Part shown: piece after piece, positions 1 to 9,098 of the stretch
Layout of the letters: each line of letters begins with the position of its first letter
Numbering within the stretch: the stretch's first letter is position 1
NCBI RefSeq assembly: GCF_002741985.1
Contig: NZ_APHW01000101.1
Span: 1-64,000 of the forward strand
Source of the DNA: Vibrio rotiferianus CAIM 577 = LMG 21460
Lineage (GTDB): Bacteria; Pseudomonadota; Gammaproteobacteria; Enterobacterales; Vibrionaceae
Direction of reading: 5' to 3'
Length of the DNA: 64,000 nucleotides
Notes under the pieces: model-generated
Told to the model about the DNA's origin: nothing
Databases searched by the model: none
The model's input: only the letters and a program-made list of their open reading frames with translations
Position numbers and translations under genes: made by a program

Positions 1-2
1 CT

Positions 3-263
3 GAACTTCAGGCTAAAAACCTGTGGCAGGTATGGTTGGGACAAGTGAATGAGAGTGGAATTAAGCCGCTCAAAGAGTTCGCTCGAAAGCTCCGTCCATA
101 CCTTCATGGGATCACTGCTTCAGCAAGCTACCCGCTGAATACCTGTACGCTTGAAGGGATAAATAACAAGATAAAGTTAATTAAGCGGATGGGATATGGC
201 TATCGAGATACTGATTACTTCTTCTTAAAGATAAAAGCGGCTTTCCCCGGAAAGCCGCGATGA
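3..263 (+). mobile_element. ISL3-family transposase, C-terminal fragment
   Basis: An open frame enters from the left edge without a start codon and stops at 261-263. Its last ~45 residues contain the EGINNKIKLIKRMGYGYRD segment followed by YFFLKIKAAFPG, the usual C-terminus of ISL3-type DDE transposases. Only the tail is in the window, so I cannot say whether the element is intact or which IS it is. It abuts the carbohydrate island and may mark its left boundary. I could not identify a terminal inverted repeat after the stop codon. Confidence 0.75.
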
Positions 264-410
264 ACCTAAAAAAAGCCGCTATGCCAGCGGCTATGAATGG
301 GCAACCATCCACTGCAATATAATCGAGCTCCCCCGTTATGTACTTAGTCACTTACAACGCCATAATGTTAAGTAAACTATGTATGTTCTCGCATATTGCT
401 AAAGGGATTT

Positions 411-435
411 GATGCGGCTCCCCAAGAACCGCATC
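411..435 (-). terminator. possible terminator of porin 1
   Basis: A 7-bp inverted repeat, GATGCGG / CCGCATC, lies just downstream of the porin 1 stop codon on the minus strand. It has no clear run of T after the stem, so termination is only a guess. Confidence 0.35.
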
Positions 436-457
436 TGAGTTAAGAACTAAAAGGTGA

Positions 458-1753
458 TTACCACCAAGCTTCAAACATTGCGCCAACCGTAAGCGTATCT
501 ACGTCAGTTGCCACTTTTTCACCGCTGTCATTAAAGCCAGTGTACTCGTTATCTGCATTACCCACTGTTGCGTAGAAACGTAGCATTGGACGAGACCACG
601 TCTCAGGACCGATCGCCATGTTTTGTGACAGTGTCATTTTCCAAGAGCTATTCGTAGCATCAAAGTCATCGTAATCCACAACGCTGTAACCTGCTTCTAG
701 CCAAGTAGAGTGGATGTCGTTCCATTGGTAAGTAGGACGAACGATCGCGTTGTAGTTTACGCGGCTATCTGTACCTTCAACTTCAAGCGATTGGTATGCA
801 GCCAAGTATTGCACACCTAATTTGTCAGTAAGAGAAGTGCCGCCATCAAAACTCACTAGCAGGGCATTCTTGCCTTCTTCTAACATATGGCTGTAAAGAA
901 CACTGTCTGTGGTGTTATCAGAGTAACGAACAACTAAACGTTGACCAGCAACGGATAACTCACCTGCAACTTGGTAAGCCGTCAAGTCATCACCATCGAG
1001 CTTTTCTGATGCAAAGCCGTAGTTCGCATATAGGCTTAGATTCGCAGATTCACCTAGCTGAATACCGTGTAGCTTACTGGTGATTGCGTAACGGCCTGTA
1101 TCGCCAACCATATCACCTTCGATTTCTCCTACAGCACCGAAGTCCAGTTTCGCCCCACCTAGGTTAAGGTTGTAGAAACCCGCACCCTGGCCATCGTGTG
1201 TCATCCAAAAGTAATCGTTCAAATCTGTTTGTGGACGTTGGTGGAAGTCACGACCAGCCCAAACGTAAAGGTCTGGCTGCGACTCAAATAGGTTTGTTGC
1301 ACCAGCATACATCTTCTTCACGTTTACGCCGCCATCATCAGCCCAAGAAGAGTCAGCCCAATGGTCTAGCATCAAAACGATATCCCAAATCGCACCGCCA
1401 TCACTCTTAAACGCTTTCGCTAACTGGAACTCACCACCGTTGCCTTCGTTACCTAAACGGCCTGTTGCATTCGCATTCAATGCACCGAACGTACCTACGG
1501 TTTGAGCGTCGCTGCCTTGGTAATGCGCGCCGTAACGAGCGTAACCAGAGAACACGATACCCAGAGGAACTTCTGTTTCTGGTGTTAATACGGCTGGTTG
1601 TTGATCGTAAACGTAGCCAGATTCGATTTTCGTTTCTAGTTCTTGAATTCGTTTTTCAAGCGCTTCTACATCAGAATTTGCAGCAAGAGAAGGTAGAGAA
1701 GCAAACGAAGCCGCCACTGCTAGGGTAAGAGGTAAAACTTTAAAGTTTTTCAT
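458..1753 (-). CDS. LamB/maltoporin-family outer-membrane porin (porin 1)
   Basis: A 431-residue protein with a signal peptide (about residues 1-24) and a short coiled-coil stretch after it (VEALEKRIQELETKIE), as in many LamB-type carbohydrate porins. The body is rich in alternating Gly and aromatic residues typical of beta-strands, and it ends in FEAWW, the aromatic outer-membrane assembly signal. It should form a trimeric channel for oligosaccharides. Its neighbours (GH16 glucanase, Opp-type importer) and two upstream LacI-type palindromes suggest beta-glucan oligosaccharides rather than maltodextrin; that is inference. A very similar paralogue of identical length lies at 24301-25596. Substrate cannot be read from sequence alone. 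Confidence 0.88.
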   Translation of the reverse strand: MKNFKVLPLTLAVAASFASLPSLAANSDVEALEKRIQELETKIESGYVYDQQPAVLTPETEVPLGIVFSGYARYGAHYQGSDAQTVGTFGALNANATGRLGNEGNGGEFQLAKAFKSDGGAIWDIVLMLDHWADSSWADDGGVNVKKMYAGATNLFESQPDLYVWAGRDFHQRPQTDLNDYFWMTHDGQGAGFYNLNLGGAKLDFGAVGEIEGDMVGDTGRYAITSKLHGIQLGESANLSLYANYGFASEKLDGDDLTAYQVAGELSVAGQRLVVRYSDNTTDSVLYSHMLEEGKNALLVSFDGGTSLTDKLGVQYLAAYQSLEVEGTDSRVNYNAIVRPTYQWNDIHSTWLEAGYSVVDYDDFDATNSSWKMTLSQNMAIGPETWSRPMLRFYATVGNADNEYTGFNDSGEKVATDVDTLTVGAMFEAWW

Positions 1754-1786
1754 GATAACTCCATCATTATTATATTTTGCATTTCC

Positions 1787-1802
1787 AAGAAAGCGCTTTC
1801 TT
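1787..1802. promoter_or_regulatory. LacI-type operator (perfect palindrome) upstream of porin 1
   Basis: The 16-bp perfect palindrome AAGAAAGCGCTTTCTT lies about 35 bp before the porin start codon. It resembles a cre/LacI-family operator and recurs at 4125, 14790 and 14893. Confidence 0.8.
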
Positions 1803-1957
1803 AATGGGGCAAATTTTTTTGCCTAAAATGAGCAAATTGAGCCAGATTTGAGAGAAAAAGACAGAAATCCTCAAACCATTAGCAAAAAAGCTATTCCCTA
1901 ACGCTTTTGACGGCATTATATGGACAAAAATCGAGCTAAAAAGTGATCAAACTCACC

Positions 1958-1973
1958 AAGAAAGCGTTTTCTT
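1958..1973. promoter_or_regulatory. second LacI-type operator upstream of porin 1
   Basis: AAGAAAGCGTTTTCTT differs by one base from the perfect palindrome at 1787 and lies about 170 bp from it. The pair could support repression by looping between two operators. This is inference from sequence similarity. Confidence 0.65.
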
Positions 1974-2040
1974 AGTGTGTAGATCACATCATTGAAAGGT
2001 TTGATCATTGAGTTGAATGATTGATCCGTCAATTAACAAA

Positions 2041-2066
2041 AAAGCTCATCTTGTAAGATGAGCTTT
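2041..2066 (-). terminator. terminator of the GH16 gene
   Basis: A perfect inverted repeat, AAAGCTCATCTT gt AAGATGAGCTTT, lies 30 bp past the GH16 stop codon. On the minus strand the stem ends in a T-rich run (ttttgtt). Confidence 0.75.
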
Positions 2067-2095
2067 GATTCATAATCTCAATTCAATCGTGTCAA

Positions 2096-4098
2096 TTAGG
2101 GTGCAACAAAGCGAATATTGCGTAATTTAACGTGTAGGTTTTCTCCACCTAGCCCTTCTAAAACAAATGGGTTGGTTACGCTATTCACATCAAATTGACT
2201 TCCTGGTGAGAAACGATTCTCCGCAGCAATAAAGTCAACAACTGGAATAGCGTATGTATGCCATTGCCCATCAGCCAGTAGCCCTTGAGGGGAATCAGCT
2301 AACGCAATATCACTCACATTTGGCCAACCGCTATCCATCTTTATCAAGACATCTGAATTGCTGCCTAAATCAACAATATTGATATCAAACTTTAACACCC
2401 AGTTTGCGTATCGACTCATATCCAGTGCTGACTCAGCGGTAAAAAATAGGTTTCCTGCACCACTAAACTGCGCATCGAGCACCCCATCTGAAAAGTTACG
2501 GCTGTCAGGAGCATCAGCGGTATAACCATCCAATGTAAACCCTTCTACTATGCTGTCAGTCGCGATAATCAAAGGCTTGGTAAACACCAGGTTGTCGACT
2601 TTAAACGCGAGATCAACATTGTTGACGGGTTCAAATACCACGGGGTTGCTTACGCCAGTGATGGAAAAACCATTGGTACCTGCAGCAATAAAGTCATTAA
2701 CAGAGAAAACAAATGACCGCCACTCGCCTACCGCTGGTAAATGTGCGAATGGGATATCAATAGGAGCTAACGCTGGATAACCACTATCCATTTTTACCGA
2801 CAATGCGCTAGCGTTCCCCGACACCAAGCTCAAATCAAAACTCAAATCACCATCAATAAACTCACTCATATCGAGTGCACCATTAAGTGATTCGATGTAT
2901 GCATTGCCGTTATCAACAATCGAGATATTAATCAGGTTATCAGCAATGGTTCGGGTATCATTACTGCCGTCATCCCAACCATTTAAATTAAAGCCATCTA
3001 GCAAGTCACCACTTGCAAATAATGGCAGCGACATAGCAGAAAGATCCACTTCCTTCGGGAAATTTGGTTCTACAACGCCCTCATTCGTAACCGCGTCGTC
3101 AGACGCCGGTGTCGCACAACCTTTACCTGTTTCAGGGTCGACACTGCATTGATAAATGCGTACGTAATCTACCTGCATTTCCGCTTGTTCAATGCTTGCA
3201 TCAATCCCACCATCATTGACGGATGACGGCCAACTTCCCCCCCCATAGCAAGATTTAAAATCAGGTGAAACTTCTGGTTGTATGGCGCATCCTCAGCACC
3301 ACTTATCCAATTACCTTCATCATCCTGGTAGTGGCTCCACCAGCCTTCACTGGTTTGTGTCGCATAGTGGACATCATCCACATACCAGCGGATTTCACCC
3401 TGTTCCCACTCAATGGCGTAAGTATGAAAATCATCGGCCGGGCTAATGTTCTCATCACCAAAATCGTACTCTTCACCCGAGTAAACATTGTTCGGCCACG
3501 CTTTACCATAATGAAGGGTACCATGGACACGATTTTCTCTTTTCTCGACTCCTTCATGCTGATAAGTGGTACCCAGGTTGACGGCTTCCATGATGTCAAT
3601 TTCCCCTGATGCAGCCCATCCTCCATACACATAATCTGTTGGTAGCATCCAGATTGCAGGCCAAGTGCCTTGTCCTAGGGGTAATTTCGCACGAACCTCA
3701 AAGCGCCCATATTTCCAATCACCTTTATTCATCGTTCGTAAACGAGCGGAAGAATAAGGTAGTGTCGTCAACGTTTCGCCATAACCATCCGACCCTTCTA
3801 CACTGTCTGGCCCCGTGGTATCACCTTTTATCACTCGAATGGTCAGCTTGCCATCTTGAACAAATGAATTTTTAGCATCATCGACATAACACTGCTGCTC
3901 AGCATTGCCTCCTCCCCAACAGTTCTTCTCGTGATTCCACTTTTCACTGTCAATTTCTTCGCCATCAAACTCATCACTCCAAACTAATGCCCAGCCGGTC
4001 CCAACACTCGGATCCACCGTGTCACTAGAACTACTGTTACACCCAACTAGAGACAGAGACAGCAAGCTGGTGGTAACAACCAATACGTCCTTTTTCAT
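2096..4098 (-). pseudogene. GH16 beta-glucanase (laminarinase-like) lipoprotein, frameshifted
   Basis: The first reading frame (4098 to 3169) has a lipoprotein signal with lipobox LVGC (Cys20) and a GH16 domain. The catalytic EIDIME signature is at residues 166-171 (nucleophile Glu166, acid/base Glu171). The second frame (to 2096) starts inside the last GH16 strand (MQVDYVRIYQC) and carries two ~150-residue repeats, each with a D-S-G-Y/W-P core, resembling the galactose-binding-like C-terminal domain of ExoP-type glucanases. The frames join at a run of 8 C (plus strand) at 3237-3244. Six or nine bases there would give an uninterrupted protein of about 665 residues reading LAMGG-SWPSSVND. Role: endo-cleavage of beta-1,3 (or 1,3/1,4) glucan at the cell surface. 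An AGGAG ribosome site precedes the start. The break is either a sequencing error, phase variation or a true mutation. Confidence 0.85.
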
Positions 4099-4118
4099 TT
4101 TCGTTTCTCCTAATTAGC

Positions 4119-4146
4119 ACGCACAAGAAAGCGCTTTCTTGTGCGT
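4119..4146. promoter_or_regulatory. 28-bp palindromic operator upstream of the GH16 gene
   Basis: Here the AAGAAAGCGCTTTCTT core (4125-4140) is extended by six more matching bases on each side (ACGCAC / GTGCGT), making a perfect 28-bp palindrome 21 bp before the start codon. It is the most symmetric member of the operator family and probably a high-affinity site. Confidence 0.8.
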
Positions 4147-4291
4147 ACAATAAAAAAGATGGATAATCCATCTCACAATAAACGTTAAAGGTATGGTTTA
4201 ATTCCATAAGCATATGAATAACCATACAATGACTTTCAATTAATAGAGTCTAGTAATGGTTTGGCTTGGTGTATGTGATCCCAACACCTAT

Positions 4292-4303
4292 GAAAGCACT
4301 TTC
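4292..4303. promoter_or_regulatory. weak operator upstream of the LacI regulator
   Basis: GAAAGCACTTTC matches the core of the island operator with one central mismatch. It lies about 185 bp upstream of the divergent lacI-type gene, suggesting weak autoregulation. Confidence 0.45.
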
Positions 4304-4344
4304 TATTGCTGCAGTTCACATTTGAGCTTAATTTATAAACCGAT

Positions 4345-4377
4345 TATCCCCAAGTAACCTCAAGGTGCTTGGGGATA
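4345..4377. repeat. dispersed hairpin repeat, copy 1
   Basis: A 33-nt element with 10-bp inverted arms (TATCCCCAAG / CTTGGGGATA) and the internal motif CCTCAAGGTG. Related copies lie at 34698-34730 and 49835-49867, with a longer variant at 24224-24271. All are intergenic. Confidence 0.75.
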
Positions 4378-4486
4378 TCACTCGCACAGAGCGCGATCAA
4401 GTCGACAAATGTGATGTACTCCCTATGAGGAATAGGGAACGGCGAGTAACATAGTTCAATAATTAGAATGGATAAGGTACTTCCCA

Positions 4487-5491
4487 TTGATCACGATTAA
4501 AGAAGTCTCTGAGCTGGCAAAAGTTTCTCAATCTACCGTCTCACGAGCACTAAATGGTCACCCAACGGTAAAAGAAGCAAACCGAAAAAAGGTATTTGCA
4601 GCAATAGAAAAGCTTGGCTACAAACCAAATGCGTTTGCTCAGGCCTTGGCATCTAGCCGATCAAATAGCATCGGTATGCTGGTTGGCTCTTTAGACGGCC
4701 CTTTCTATGGCCCTTTAATGCACCATGCGGAAAACACCGTTAGAGAAAGCAACAACCACCTAATCGTGACCAGCGGTTTAGAATCACATTCACGTGAAAT
4801 CGATTCAATTAACTTCCTGCGTTCTAAGCAAGTCGACGGTTTGATCATTCATTCAGACATGCTGTCAGACGATGAATTGATTGAGGTTATTGAGAAGACA
4901 CCATCTACCATCGTACTCAACCGTTACATTCCCGAGGTTGCAGATAAGTGCATCTTTATCGATAACGAATTAGGTGGCTACTTAGCAACAAAACACATGC
5001 TTGAAAATGGCCACACCAAAGTGGCTTGTATCACAGGTCAGTTAAGCAAAATTGATAGCCGAGATCGCTTACAGGGTTATCGAAATGCTCTTAGTGAACA
5101 CGGCATTGCGTACGACAGCAACTTAATTGTCGAAGGTCGTTTTGACCATGAAGACCGTGGTTTAAATCATACTTGTGCACGACGATTGCTTGACCGTGAC
5201 CCTGAAATTACCGCCATCTTCTGTCATAACGACAACATCGCTCTCGCGGTGTATGACGTCGCGTACGAACGCGGCTTGGAGATTGGTAAGGACATTTCTG
5301 TTGTCGGCTTCGATAACGACAGCCACAGTCAACATATTCGACCAAAACTGACCACAGTAAACTTCCCTGTTCAAGAGATGGGATATGAAGCAGCTCAAGG
5401 AGTGATTGCTTTAGTCCACAAGCAAGAGCGCGTAATAAAGCACAAGTTAACACCTGAGCTGGTTGTACGAGAGTCCGTCGGTAAACGTTAA
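4487..5491 (+). CDS. LacI-family transcriptional regulator (LacI-1)
   Basis: A 334-residue repressor. The N-terminal helix-turn-helix reads TIKEVSELAKVSQSTVSRALN, followed by the hinge (NAFAQALASSR) and a periplasmic-binding-like sugar domain ending in LVVRESV. It starts at a TTG codon: an in-frame stop lies 27 bp upstream, no ATG or GTG fits, and an AAGG ribosome site is 9 bp away. It closely resembles LacI-3 (22905) across the sugar domain, suggesting similar inducers. It lies between the GH16 gene and the phosphorylase/Opp operon, whose promoters carry the GAAAGCGCTTTC palindrome, so it is the best candidate to bind that site. LacI-2 cannot be excluded. Confidence 0.9.
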   Translation: MITIKEVSELAKVSQSTVSRALNGHPTVKEANRKKVFAAIEKLGYKPNAFAQALASSRSNSIGMLVGSLDGPFYGPLMHHAENTVRESNNHLIVTSGLESHSREIDSINFLRSKQVDGLIIHSDMLSDDELIEVIEKTPSTIVLNRYIPEVADKCIFIDNELGGYLATKHMLENGHTKVACITGQLSKIDSRDRLQGYRNALSEHGIAYDSNLIVEGRFDHEDRGLNHTCARRLLDRDPEITAIFCHNDNIALAVYDVAYERGLEIGKDISVVGFDNDSHSQHIRPKLTTVNFPVQEMGYEAAQGVIALVHKQERVIKHKLTPELVVRESVGKR

Positions 5492-5540
5492 TTTCTTTGT
5501 ATCTGCGGCAGATACTCTTCCAACTTAAAGCAAATACAAA

Positions 5541-5566
5541 AAGGCCCCGAATGGTATCGGGGCCTT
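5541..5566. terminator. bidirectional terminator between LacI-1 and the phosphorylase
   Basis: A G/C-rich inverted repeat, AAGGCCCCGA / TCGGGGCCTT, lies between two convergent genes and can serve both strands. Confidence 0.85.
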
Positions 5567-5581
5567 CGTTTATCAAGTGTA

Positions 5582-8500
5582 TTACGCTCTCAAGAAAGAG
5601 CTTGGAATCGACACAATCACTTTCTCAATCTCGCCTGAGCGAGCAAAGATCGCATTACTTTGTGCTTTCGGGATAACCAAACCTTCAATTACTGACTGCT
5701 TGCCATTTGAATGAGTGAAAACCATGCCCGCTTGAGCTTTAGACTCGACTAGTTGATAAATAATCGGCAATTGACAAAGCGTAAACGCCAACTGATCTTT
5801 CTCAACCACATAGCTTTGCGTTTGACCCGCCACACTTTGGCAAGAGAACGATGCCGATTCGGTCAAGAACTCATGACGATGAAGCAAACGTGGGTCGATA
5901 CGAATCTCGCCCTCTTCAACCAAAATACCCAGTTCAACAAAGCGCGTGATCACTTCTTCTTTCACCTGCCCCGTCATACCTGGTTGCTGCGCACCAGCAT
6001 GCTTTGGTGTGTGAGAGTACGGGTCTGTTGGGAATGCGCCGTAGTTTTCTGGCGTTTTGTTGAAACCAATACCAGCGCGAACTCGGTAGTAGTATTCCGC
6101 TAACTTTTGCGTCTCTTCGCTATCAGCATCCAGTTCACGCGCTGCCAAGTAGTTTTCTTGTACCGCAAGCAACAGCTTAGAAACCATGTGCCAGTAGATA
6201 CAACCCAAACCTTCGTAGCCAAACATAGTGCCTGAGCGGCCAGTAAACGCTTTGTGGTTGAACACATCTTCGTATAGGGCCTCAATCGCTTCCCATTCTT
6301 CTTCAGCCACATCAGCATACTCACCACGGAGTTGCTGAATCTGCGCTTTAAGATAACCGTTGTTCTCTAAGCTTGCATGGAAGTGGAAATGACCTTGCTC
6401 ATCCGCATTCACTAGGCGTTGATCGCCCTTACTCAGCATCGAACTTAACACCGGCACCGCATTGATTTGCGCGTCTGTTAAGCTGTTCTTGTTCATGAAT
6501 GCACTCAAGTCTCGATCTGGATACAGCATGAAGCTGTGTTGATCTTCGCGGTACATCTCGCTGGCAAACAGATTATCCAGCAAGTTCACCGCTTGCGCTG
6601 GTGTCAGCACGCCGGCGCTCAGGGCTGCTACTTGGCCTTCCAACATTGGATACAACTCTTCCACCTGCAAGCTTTCCGCTGAGTAAGTCAGGATGTTGTA
6701 GGCGTTAAACAGACCATCTTCACGCAAGTTGCTAGCAATGCTCGAATCCAGCACAGTCAAACTCACCTCAAGTAGCTGCTTGATAGCCGATGCTTCCACG
6801 GTGGTTTTGCCCGAGAAGCCATTCACACGGTATACGCGTTGACGGAAATCTTCGGCGGCTTTCTCCAACTGAGTCAGGATCGCTTTGCGAGTTTGGCGAG
6901 TTACGGTTTCTTGGCGAATCTCTTTTGCCGCTTCCGACAAGATACGAGTCGTTGAAAGTAGCCATTCAAACACTTCTTTAGACATGCTGACCGACACAGG
7001 TGCATCTGCCAACAGTTGCTGTAAGAATGCGACATAGCGACGCATGTAGTACAGCGTGACCATCGACAAGCCATTGCCCACAATCGCGTTGTTCGCATCA
7101 TTCCACTCTGGTCGCTGAGTATTGAGCCAAATGCCGCCATCAAGTACCAAGTTGCTCAGTTTCGCCAACAGTGGTACTAGGACTTTCTCAGTCAGGTTGA
7201 CCATGTACACGTCGTTGTCGCTACCAAGCACCAATCGACCATCGCTGCCCATTGCAGATACGCGTTGTTCGATGTTGTGTTGCAACTCATCATTGAACGT
7301 CACGGTGTCTTTTGGATTGACGAACAGCTTCTCAACATCACACAACTCGTAAGGTACGTTCGCGTAGCTGAACACATCCGTTTGCATCATCGCTAACAGA
7401 TCATCGCGCTGATACTTGTCTGCCAGTTCTAGGAACTTCAGTAAGTAAATGATTTGATGGTCGCCCCAGTAGCCGATATTGCTCCATGGGTCATCTGGCT
7501 CCAGCATTTCCCAGTCAATACCATCTTTGGTGATGCGGTATGGGTTGTAACCATCCATTGTGGATGCATTCACAAACTTGGCTAGGAACGATTGAATAAA
7601 GCCAGGATAGCTCAGCGCAATGGCCTCCCAGTTTTGAAAGATGTCACGCCAGTTACCTTGGTAAGAAAGCAAACGCTCGCCATTGTCGTCTTTCAGCTTG
7701 ATTTCGTAGTGGTTCCAAGGACGACTTGGATCACCGTGGCGACGACCAAACGTCAGTGGCAGATATTCGTAACTTAAGCGGACTAACTGAGCGTCTTCAC
7801 TCTGCTTAGCAAGGCTCACAAGCTCAGCATGGGTAAACTGCTCCGGCAGGTCATTAAACAGCGCAGCATGACGTTCAAACACAAGGCGGTTGGCATTGCG
7901 AATCGTCGCCAACACATCTTTTTTGTCTAGGGTGTAATTGTTCTCAAATACCCCACCACGCATGTTATTGAACAGCACATTCGCGTAGTGGTGCACACTG
8001 GTCTCTTCTTCTGCGGTGATTTGCCACGCATCCGCACCAGACATCAAACTGATCAGTTCTTGTTGGTTGGCAGCGATGCTCTGTTCAACTTGCTGTGTCA
8101 TGTTCACTGGCTGCGCAAGGCGATTACGCATCGACGTCACATCGCTATGGCTCTTATCGATATCCGCGATGATTAACCAAGACTTGTTTTGGTTTGCTTC
8201 TAGCTTGATAGACTTGTGAATCAAGTAGCTACCACGTACGCCTTTAGTCAAAGTTTCGTTTTGGATTTCACGACCTTGACGGAACGCGCTCACTTGGCTG
8301 CTGCTCAATAAGCGCTGGCCGTAATCGTTATCGACACTGAACACGGTCGTTGCGAGCAAAGATTCCGCTGGCTCAGCGCGATCACTCAGTTTTGCGTACA
8401 TGGTAAAGAGCGCTAGTGAACTGCCATCAAGCAACTCATTCCATTTGTAGGCATCGACCAAAGCGCTACGAGTTTGCAACGCAGACAGTGGCGCGCCCGA

Positions 8501-9031
8501 TGGCAATAGGTTCTGCAGGCCATCAATCAACTCAATCTCTCGAGTTGTGCCTGACAGATCGGTGATTTGCGAGCGACGAACAAAGCCAAACTCTTCACTG
8601 GTGTTCCAGCTGTATTGGAATTTTAGCTTTAACGTGTGGTTAAGCTCTTCGAAAACAATCTTGTCGCCAATGGTGTTTTTATACAGATGACGCTCAACTT
8701 GGTACAGGCCATCATGATGGCGGTTGAACGGTTCCCACATCGCTACGCCTTGTCCACTAGCGACTTTAATGATGGTTTTTGAACCCGTGTTTTCTGCGTT
8801 CTCGTGGATATGATCGACGGATTTGTATGGGAACAGCGCGTTCTCGGGACGAATACGCCCCGCCGACAAGCTGCCCGTGGATGAAATAAACAGCCAATGA
8901 TCACTGGCTGACACGACACTGATGAAAAACGGGTTCATTTGGTCGACATGAGAAATCTTGTAGTATCGCTCACCGTCCAAATCGACGAAGCTTCCCTCTA
9001 CGGTTGGGCAAGAATAATGTTCAAAAGTCAT
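5582..9031 (-). CDS. large glycoside-phosphorylase-like enzyme (GH94/GH149/GH161 type)
   Basis: An 1149-residue cytoplasmic protein with no signal peptide. It has the look of glycoside phosphorylases: an N-terminal beta-rich part with the NPFFISVVS and NALFPYKSVDHIHEN segments, then a long helical (alpha/alpha)6-type region containing NIGYWGDHQIIYLLKFLEL and GYEGLGCIYWHMVSKLLLA. It is longer than cellobiose or chitobiose phosphorylases (about 800 residues) and closer in size to the beta-1,3-glucan phosphorylases of GH149/GH161; the family choice is from memory and is inference. It would split imported beta-glucan oligosaccharides with phosphate, giving glucose 1-phosphate. It is the last gene of the Opp-type operon, 67 bp after the second ATPase, with its own operator at 9052. 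A GGAAG ribosome site precedes the ATG. Confidence 0.7.
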   Translation of the reverse strand: MTFEHYSCPTVEGSFVDLDGERYYKISHVDQMNPFFISVVSASDHWLFISSTGSLSAGRIRPENALFPYKSVDHIHENAENTGSKTIIKVASGQGVAMWEPFNRHHDGLYQVERHLYKNTIGDKIVFEELNHTLKLKFQYSWNTSEEFGFVRRSQITDLSGTTREIELIDGLQNLLPSGAPLSALQTRSALVDAYKWNELLDGSSLALFTMYAKLSDRAEPAESLLATTVFSVDNDYGQRLLSSSQVSAFRQGREIQNETLTKGVRGSYLIHKSIKLEANQNKSWLIIADIDKSHSDVTSMRNRLAQPVNMTQQVEQSIAANQQELISLMSGADAWQITAEEETSVHHYANVLFNNMRGGVFENNYTLDKKDVLATIRNANRLVFERHAALFNDLPEQFTHAELVSLAKQSEDAQLVRLSYEYLPLTFGRRHGDPSRPWNHYEIKLKDDNGERLLSYQGNWRDIFQNWEAIALSYPGFIQSFLAKFVNASTMDGYNPYRITKDGIDWEMLEPDDPWSNIGYWGDHQIIYLLKFLELADKYQRDDLLAMMQTDVFSYANVPYELCDVEKLFVNPKDTVTFNDELQHNIEQRVSAMGSDGRLVLGSDNDVYMVNLTEKVLVPLLAKLSNLVLDGGIWLNTQRPEWNDANNAIVGNGLSMVTLYYMRRYVAFLQQLLADAPVSVSMSKEVFEWLLSTTRILSEAAKEIRQETVTRQTRKAILTQLEKAAEDFRQRVYRVNGFSGKTTVEASAIKQLLEVSLTVLDSSIASNLREDGLFNAYNILTYSAESLQVEELYPMLEGQVAALSAGVLTPAQAVNLLDNLFASEMYREDQHSFMLYPDRDLSAFMNKNSLTDAQINAVPVLSSMLSKGDQRLVNADEQGHFHFHASLENNGYLKAQIQQLRGEYADVAEEEWEAIEALYEDVFNHKAFTGRSGTMFGYEGLGCIYWHMVSKLLLAVQENYLAARELDADSEETQKLAEYYYRVRAGIGFNKTPENYGAFPTDPYSHTPKHAGAQQPGMTGQVKEEVITRFVELGILVEEGEIRIDPRLLHRHEFLTESASFSCQSVAGQTQSYVVEKDQLAFTLCQLPIIYQLVESKAQAGMVFTHSNGKQSVIEGLVIPKAQSNAIFARSGEIEKVIVSIPSSFLRA

Positions 9032-9051
9032 AATGTTCTTCCAATAATTAT

Positions 9052-9063
9052 GAAAGCGCTTTC
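9052..9063. promoter_or_regulatory. LacI-type operator upstream of the phosphorylase gene
   Basis: GAAAGCGCTTTC is the perfect core of the island operator, within ATGAAAGCGCTTTCTTT. It sits in the short gap between the upstream ATPase gene and the phosphorylase, 20 bp before the start codon, suggesting an internal regulated promoter. Confidence 0.65.
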
Positions 9064-9098
9064 TTTCTACGCTTTTTTTAATAAGCTAATTCGAGTTT

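Noticed and set aside
3265..3609. Plus-strand 114-codon frame inside the GH16 gene
   Set aside because: It is antisense to the catalytic domain, which shows clear GH16 motifs, and it has no ribosome site.
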